The notes under the pieces: model-generated
Seen by the model: only the letters and a program-made list of their open reading frames with translations
Databases searched by the model: none
Told to the model about the DNA's origin: nothing
Part shown: positions 57,822 through 64,000 of the stretch, piece by piece
Numbering within the stretch: position 1 is the stretch's first letter
Layout of the letters: every line of letters begins with the position of its first letter
Position numbers and translations under genes: made by a program
Assembly: GCA_001414485.1 (NCBI GenBank)
Contig: LLEY01000060.1
Coordinates: forward strand, 62,001-126,000
Direction: 5' to 3'
Length of the DNA stretch: 64,000 nucleotides
From: Calycina herbarum
Taxonomy: Eukaryota > Ascomycota > Leotiomycetes > Helotiales > Pezizellaceae

Positions 57822-58488
57822 GAAGTGGAGGAAGAATATGAGCTTTTGCTACTCGAGATGCTGTCGTGTGAGGAGGATTCACAGGGTTGTGGGCAGATTC
57901 GAGGAACGTTCGATCGTCGTGTAGCATGGGCGAGAAGATGAGGGAAATAATAGATTGTTTGTACAAGCTCGAATGTAGAATGAGTGAATTGAATTGTACA
58001 AACGAGGTAACCAAAGAGACAAATAGGACTGGAATTGAGTCTGCAAAACAAATAACGAAAGAAAATACGGGCGGGAGACGTGGAGGAGATGGGATGTTCA
58101 GCCTTTTGGTGTTGGTGTTGTCTCCTTGAGATTTTTGACAGCCAGCGCAGCCTTGCGATTTGAGCCTCGCACCAGCCACAGTCGAGTGCTATCAAGCCAC
58201 AATCAGGAATACCCCAGCTCTATCTACCGGCCTCAAACGACGCGCAGTCCAATCAGGCACCTGCCCTCTGAACCTTGAGGGAACGACCTTCCGGGTGTTG
58301 AAGGGAAATCCATTCACCATGCCGCCGTTTCCATTTACGACCACAAGCCCACGCCGCCTTCATTCCTCCAACACCAACACTCGAGACGGATTTCTTCTCT
58401 GGATGGAATCTCGATCCTCGTTTCTCCCGGAGAACGCTCCTCCATCTTCTACGGCCTGATTCCTGATTCCCCAAACGCAACCTTCGTC
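57822..58488. promoter_or_regulatory. Divergent intergenic region of mtTFB-like and AMSH-like genes
   Basis: A 667-bp region between divergent starts; presumed to hold both promoters. A minus-strand frame of 206 codons spans part of it but is out of frame with the mtTFB gene and featureless. Confidence 0.45.
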
Positions 58489-60258
58489 ATGGCGGGGTCA
58501 CAGTCACAGTCACAGGCGTCCAAGCCTATGAGTGTCAAGGAAATCTCGAGCAAAGCTGGCGATTTCGATTTTAATGACAACATTCCTTTCAAATACTGGC
58601 TGCGAACCGCCGACACACTGTTGAGAGAGGTATGTGGAATGGCGTGGCCATGTTGATATTATCATTCTAACAGCACCACAGGCCCATATATACGAGCGAG
58701 AACACAATGATCAGCAAGCCTACCTCCTTTTGATGCGATATGCCACTTTGGTCGTCGAAAAGCTAGGGAATCACAAAGGAGTAGTGACCGTGAAAAAAGA
58801 TTCCAAGAAAAAGTACACAGATAAACAACTCGCGGATATCGAAGAACACAACCGACTAGCAAAGCAGAACCTGAAAGCCTTCGCGCCAGTCGCGAGTACT
58901 GTTTCAGCCGTCTTTGAACGTCTAGAGGCTCTGAAGCCCTCGATCGAAGCGCGATATTCCTCATGGCAGCAGAACTCGGAAAGACGAAGAGAGGCAGCCG
59001 CCGCGGGCCCTGTTCACTCCAGGACGCAATCACAAATGGATCTGGCAGCTTTAGACCCGGCAGTGGCAGGCAACACGATGACTTTGGCCGCAGCAGAAAA
59101 CAGTGAGCTTGCAGTTAAAATGGCGCATAATGAGATTAGAAGAAGGAGAGCTACACGTCGATTGACAGAGGAGGAACAGCAAAGACGGGCAGCTGGGGTG
59201 TGGGAGGATTATAATTGGGAGGCACATTCGAAAGATGATTCGACCTCTTCCCAGCAGGACGATCAGATGAGATTAGACATGGAAGCATCGAGAAGGAGAA
59301 CAGATGGACCCCATGATATCCTCCCTGACGCTATTCGACAACGACCGTCAAGACCACCGCGCCCTGTTCGTCCTGATCAGCAAAGAAACAGTCGCAGTGA
59401 ATACCATTACCCGTCAATACCAAAATCTCAACCTCCGAAATATGACGAAAATCCTTATGAAGCTAGTACCCGGTCAAGATCACCACGTAGAGCACCATTA
59501 CCTCCAAAGCCGCCAAAGGAGCGTTTGGAGCAACCTGTATCAACACCCGCTCCACCACTCTACCCTGAAAAACCACGAAAGGAACTTCCATCTGCCGCCT
59601 CCACCTCTGCTCCACCATCTTTCACTTTCAGACCTTCAGCGTACCTGGAAAATGGGAGCCCTCTAAGAACAGTCTTCCTTCCTCCAACATTGCGGCAAAA
59701 ATTCCTGGATCACGTGAAACCCAACACCCAAAAGAATTTGGAAACTTGCGGGATGCTGTGTGGGACATTGATTTCGAATGCCCTTTTCATATCCAAGGTT
59801 GTTATCCCAGAACAAAACAGCACAAGTGATACGTGTGATACCGAAAATGAGGGTGCCTTATTTGACTACTGCGCAACTGAAGATTTGATGGTTTTGGGTT
59901 GGATTCATACTCATCCAACACAGACGTGTTTCATGAGTAGTAGAGACCTACACACTCATGCTGGATATCAAGTCATGATGCCCGAAAGTATTGCCATCGT
60001 TTGTGCGCCGAGCAAAACCCCTTCGTAAGTTCACGCACCCCATGTCGGGCTCGCTGTATTGAAGCTAACTTTTCTGATGATAGTTGGGGTGTTTTCCGCT
60101 TGACGGACCCGCCTGGCATGCAATCGGTGTTGAAGTGTAATAAAACTGGACTGTTCCATCCTCATGATGAGACTAACATCTATACCGATGCTCTCCGACC
60201 TGGTCATGTGTTCGAGGCTGAAGGGATGGAATTTGAGGTCGTAGATTTGAGACCATAG
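58489..60258 (+). CDS. AMSH/Sst2-type JAMM deubiquitinase
   Basis: Zinc-dependent deubiquitinase, K63-chain specific in characterised relatives, acting on endosomes with the ESCRT machinery. Exons 58489-58629, 58682-60024 and 60084-60258; 552 aa. The N-terminal MIT-like/USP8-dimer helical domain (about residues 20-130) has FKYWLRTADTLLREAHIYERE and AYLLLMRYATLVVEKL. The middle is Arg/Pro-rich and disordered, with several PxxP stretches (SRPPRPVRP, PLPPKPPKE). The C-terminal MPN+ domain has the complete JAMM motif: the Glu in ETCGMLCG, then WIHTHPTQTCFMSSRDLHTH. Downstream are MMPESIAIVCAPS and FRLTDPPGM, typical of the AMSH subfamily. The protein is intact. The start is the ATG directly before GSQSQSQ. 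Confidence 0.94.
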
Positions 60259-60539
60259 GCTGGAGATGAGCATGATTTAACTGCCTGCCGGTTTGCGGCG
60301 GTCGAAGGGACAGCACAGCGTTGGCGTTTGGCTTCCGGGTTTGGCTGGGAGGGTTTGAGCATGTATACCATGAATATACTAGATGATATTAGTAAGATGC
60401 ACCTCGGGTCTATGTTCTGATCCTTTTCTTTGGCACTCGAGTGGGGTAAGTCCAACTTACTTTTTCTTGATTGGTTTTGCTCTTCTTCAAGTTACAACTG
60501 ATTCTTTTTGTTTGTTGCCCTATCAGTTACTCGTAGCTT

Positions 60540-60868
60540 TCACATGTGAGAGTGGAATGCGTCTTCGAAGGCTGAAAGTTTTCCAGCCATGCTGCTTCGT
60601 GATTTTTGAGTGGCTTGTTTGTCGGTGTGGTCCCCGCCGGTGGTCCAGTTCGAGTGAGGTGTGTCACTTTCCAAGTAGTCTTGGACTCGGGATTTGGACA
60701 TGTCATTGTCATCTTTCTTGGACTTGCGAGCGGATCTCCCGGAGTGGGTTGAGCTGTTTACTTCTTGTTAGTTTGATGTCTCTTTTTTGAATTATGGAGA
60801 GAAGGGAGTGTGTACCTGGCGATGGAACCATTCATGGCTTGGGTTGAGAAGGCACTGGCTTGAGACAT
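60540..60868 (-). CDS. Small hydrophilic protein, 88 aa, function unknown
   Basis: Two-exon gene inferred from sequence: exons 60868-60816 and 60753-60540, a 62-nt intron (GTACAC donor, AAACAG acceptor), 88 aa ending TGA. The product starts MSQASAFSTQAMNGSIAR, then a basic Ser/Lys stretch (GRSARKSKKDDNDMSKSR), an acidic/aromatic segment VQDYLESDTPHSNWTTGG and an amphipathic end MAGKLSAFEDAF. No signal peptide or domain is recognised. It is convergent with the AMSH gene with 281 bp between stops. The regular composition and the coherent splice support a real gene, but no family backs it. Confidence 0.55.
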
Positions 60869-61487
60869 GTTGTTTGTTTCGGGTGGATGTGATTGTTGTA
60901 ATAGATGAGGAAAGCTAATCGGACACTAGTGTGCAGGTGTATGTATATGTTGGGCTGGATAGGGGTATAGTGTTGTTGTTGATATATGACTTTCTTCGAG
61001 TTATTTGTCAAGTATATCCAAGAATGATAAAGAATGATTTGCAAAAGTGTTGAAGGATTCTTGGTTGGTTGATTGATTGATTGATGGATCGATGAAGCAA
61101 GCATGCAAGAACACTTGAGAGAGTATATGGTTGGGAGTATGTACCAAAGACAAGGAGGCTGGAACCTGAAGCTTAGAGCTGGCAGGTTTGAACTCAGTCA
61201 TGGGATGGCTGTTCGAAAAGTGATTCTTTCAACGGGGAAGCCATCATTTATGTACCTTGGGGGAGACAGTGTGTAGACTTCGAAGATCTGCCTGATTTGC
61301 TCACCGAATTCAAATTGTTTTTTTCGAATGCCTCAAGCACTTTGTTCTGCACTTCTGATAGTAAAATATGTCGATGGGCCACAGGTCCACGCACAACACT
61401 CCTGGCCCACGCACACCAACAATCCTTCCGAAGGTGGTATCCCCGTACGTGCAGAGCACTCCTAGTCGTAAGTGCATAATTTGCATA
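60869..61487. other. Intergenic; upstream of the 88-aa gene
   Basis: No gene recognised. A short GATT microsatellite lies near 61066-61085. Confidence 0.4.
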
Positions 61488-61732
61488 CGGAGGACGCCAT
61501 CAAAAGTATGGAGACTATAGGGTACTACGTTGTAATGCCCTGTAAGGTTCCCTGAAGTGCCCTGAAGGCTTCTGATTGTTTACCTCCCTGTAAAAAGGCG
61601 TTGAAGCCCTGAAACATTGGGCTAAGCGAGCCTATGAGAAGGCATCTAAGCCCTAATTTACAGGGTGGTCCGTTAGGGTACCATTACAGGGCATTACAGC
61701 GTAGTGCCCTGTAGTCTCCATGGCGTCCTCCG
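61488..61732. mobile_element. TA-flanked MITE, 245 bp
   Basis: Terminal inverted repeats begin CGGAGGACGCCAT on both ends. They continue, after about 10 extra bases on the left, as GGAGACTAYAGGGYACTACG and TGTAATGCCCTGTAA. TA dinucleotides flank both ends (61486-61487 and 61733-61734). The interior has repeated GCCCTG words. No coding capacity. Confidence 0.75.
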
Positions 61733-64000
61733 TAAGGGAGACTGGTGACTGGTTCTCCAAATCTCGCCAGGACCGCTCTGCGGATATACTGGGATTGTCC
61801 AGGGATTCAGAGGCTCCCTGCCCGTAATCCAGTGGAGTGGCAACAAGTGTGAGTGAGAATTCGCCTAATGAGCTGGCTGCCCCCGAAGACGCACGTGTGT
61901 GCCACTACTTCGTTACTCGTTTCGTGTTGGCCTGCAGCTGGCAGACAGCGGCAACTATCAAGAGAAGACCAATCATTGGGTTAGTCGGCCATGCGATTTT
62001 TTCCCGTCCGTTGTTGTGAGGGTGGTCAGTTTCGTGTGTTTTCCAACGGCCATTCGAGATTCAAGAAATCTCTACCCCGTCTCAGAATTGATGCATGTCC
62101 GCTTCGGAAGGCGGCAAGATCAGAATAAAGGCGGGATGGTAGAAAGATTGACGGAAGGCAGGTGACGATACTTCCAGCTAGCCAGTCGTCGTCCAAGATG
62201 GGTCCATTCAGACTAAACGTGTACGGAGTCGCCATGGGCGAATTTTCGTTGTATGTATTATCGATCGAATTTGTTCAACGTATCTATATATCATTGGCTC
62301 CACCATCGTCATGACAATTAACTGAATCCGTATTATTTATAGAGACATGCGGCGGATTCGCGGCTCTTCAGTCACTGGCGTTGGCTTGCCTGCGAGCCCG
62401 CCCTTGCTTACCAGTATCATCCCAACCTGCAACCCGCAAACTGCTGCCACCCCATGGGTATTCCCCTACTTAGAGCCTTGTCGCCGTCTCACGACTGTGC
62501 CGGTGGAGGCGGAGACCAGTACCAGCAACCACGTATGGTCTTGGAAGAACCAGGGGTTTCCTTTGCCGTGGCAGGGCGGTGTCCCTGACGGCTAATATAT
62601 CAGTGCCGTTTCTCGCCCAGCTAGATCAACCTCCGCGCATCCCAACATCCTTGGGAACTGCTTAAACATGCTCGCCAACATCTGCAACCCTTGACCCTGC
62701 ACATGGCTTGCAGAATTCGCAACGGCGCTCTACGTTCGAAGCACAAGCCGAAGAATCGACCTGGAGATGTAATTGAAAACGTTATCAGAACAAACAATAA
62801 GACTAAGTGGTTGACAGAAACGATCAAAGGTCGATTTCCAGGTACTCGTAAAAACCCCTACTTCAACATATAAAATCGTTTTTTCGGTGTTCTTCACTTC
62901 TCACCTGTGGGGGTCCGAGGACCCTTTTGCTTAATAGTCTGCGTCTACTCCACTCGCCCTCTAGAGAAATAGTTGTACTCCGTACACCCCCGCATTTTAA
63001 ATGGGAGGGAGTACAATTCCCTTATTGAAGTGAAGGTTGGGGGCGCGACATGGGGAACGCAGGATTTACAGTGGTAGGGTAGGGAATACCAGGTACTTAT
63101 TCTGCTGGGTAGGGATGTGTGACATCTGCAGTGCAGAAGTCTGGAAGATTTCCGCTCTCGCTCGGAATATAGTATGTAGCCTGCTGCTTGCCATCACCGG
63201 CCCCGTCAGCCGCCCTGGTAGATGCAGACTCGCAGACCAGGACCTCCTTTTATTTACCTTGGTACTCTCCTACTGACTGGTCGTTGCCTGTCGATAGCTT
63301 TCGTCTCCTTCACTTGCTCTCTCAAGCTCCCCATGGCTATCTGCAGCCGCGTCGTCGCCCAGGGGTCCAGGCGACGCTGGTAGTTCTCAGCCCGCCAACT
63401 AATATGCTGAAGCGAGAGCTCCTTTTGCAAAGTATATGACACATTTACTTCATCGGTTCAAGGTTAGGTTTTGCACAGAACAATTGGTTACAATTGATAA
63501 TTCTAAATTATTTCCACGTGCTGCGAAATAGAATCGCAAAAATGGGTGCCGGTTTATGCAATTGACGGCCTCAAGACTGCTTCATATGAAGGCTGGTGTA
63601 TATTCTGCCCGAAACCCGAGCTCTGCTAATTGTACGTAGTATTTTGTTGTTCCAATTGTGTGCAGTTGATATGCAGTATATCGGGGCTTCGTTCGTTTTC
63701 GAGTCCCGGCTTCCGTTGTTGAATCAAATTAGTTTCATATATTATTGTATCGAATCAGCTTGTTCTACTTCTACTTCTTTTTTTAATATATCCCTATAAT
63801 ATCACTCAAAATATTATACAAGCTCGTTGATCAGCCATGTCTAATACCGCCCTCCCGTCCTACTTCGTTTCGCTTACAAATATTTAATGTATCGTAGTTC
63901 GGACACCACTAGTTTTCCTTTGGCTCTATTATCTCCGGAACGGAGATATAAATAGCACATTACTTTATCCCGTGCTTTAGGTAATACAGTATAAAAAATT
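61733..64000. other. Gene-poor right end
   Basis: No supported gene in 2.3 kb. Frames of 60-88 codons occur on both strands without domains. The last 500 bases are AT-rich. The window end may cut an unseen feature. Confidence 0.4.

Noticed and set aside
57575..58195. 206-codon minus-strand open frame
   Set aside because: Overlaps the 5' end of the mtTFB-like gene in another frame; Ser/His-rich and featureless.

Overview
This window is nuclear DNA of a filamentous ascomycete. The genes carry short introns (about 44-164 nt, mostly 46-75) with fungal GT...AG sites and branch points. Plant cell-wall enzymes sit next to Dal5-type transporters, and the transposons carry dense C-to-T/G-to-A decay typical of repeat-induced point mutation (RIP). 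Moderate AT content and the gene repertoire fit a plant-associated Leotiomycete (Helotiales, Sclerotinia/Botrytis-like), but that placement is inference. I support 20 protein-coding genes (one cut by the left edge, one only a candidate). I see no tRNA, rRNA or CRISPR. For all but the edge gene, exon lengths sum to a whole number of codons with matching intron phases.

1-10.5 kb: a pantothenate/allantoate-type MFS transporter running off the left edge; a GH88-type unsaturated glucuronyl hydrolase with a 6-nt microexon; a divergent secreted GH5 glycosidase; a TA-flanked inverted-repeat element (5.4-6.1 kb); a second Dal5-family transporter; and a seven-helix rhodopsin-domain protein. 10.5-14.8 kb is gene-poor and holds a palindromic MITE with telomere-like motifs. 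14.8-18.7 kb: a divergent pair, an FAD monooxygenase and a vanillyl-alcohol-oxidase-like enzyme, suggesting phenolic catabolism. 18.8-19.4 kb is a pogo-type MITE. Then come a secreted GH28 pectinase (20.3 kb), a Golgi-type GT90 glycosyltransferase (22.6 kb), arginase (27.6 kb), a four-helix membrane protein (30 kb) and a small 78-aa protein (32 kb).

32.8-35.3 kb: a tandem pair of intronless single-pass membrane proteins with six conserved cysteines. 37.2-39.3 kb: a secreted Ala/Lys/Glu-rich protein whose 3' half is built of five consecutive phase-0 exons, each exactly 57 nt. This modular locus is the most unusual thing in the window. 40.2 kb: a candidate two-exon secreted peptide precursor with two YKWxK motifs and a dibasic site, about 0.5 kb from the transposon block.

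40.94-53.58 kb is one nested transposon insertion. A full-length Tad1-like LINE (target duplication of 13-14 bp on both sides) was split inside its RNase H-distal region by a Ty3/Gypsy chromovirus (475-bp LTRs, target duplication CTCGA). Both are killed by stop codons while reading frames stay collinear, and in both the polymerase YxDD box has become YxNN. The Gypsy element also carries an antisense reading frame resembling a zinc-cluster protein.

54.9-60.9 kb: a long mitochondrial transcription factor B/rRNA dimethylase-like protein, a divergent AMSH-type JAMM deubiquitinase, and a small 88-aa gene convergent with it. 60.9-64 kb has no recognisable gene but holds another TA-flanked MITE (61.5 kb).

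Functional reading: the left half is a loose neighbourhood of pectin/hemicellulose breakdown (GH88, GH5, GH28), uptake (two MFS) and aromatic oxidation (FMO, VAO). The right half is housekeeping genes beside a RIP-inactivated transposon island.
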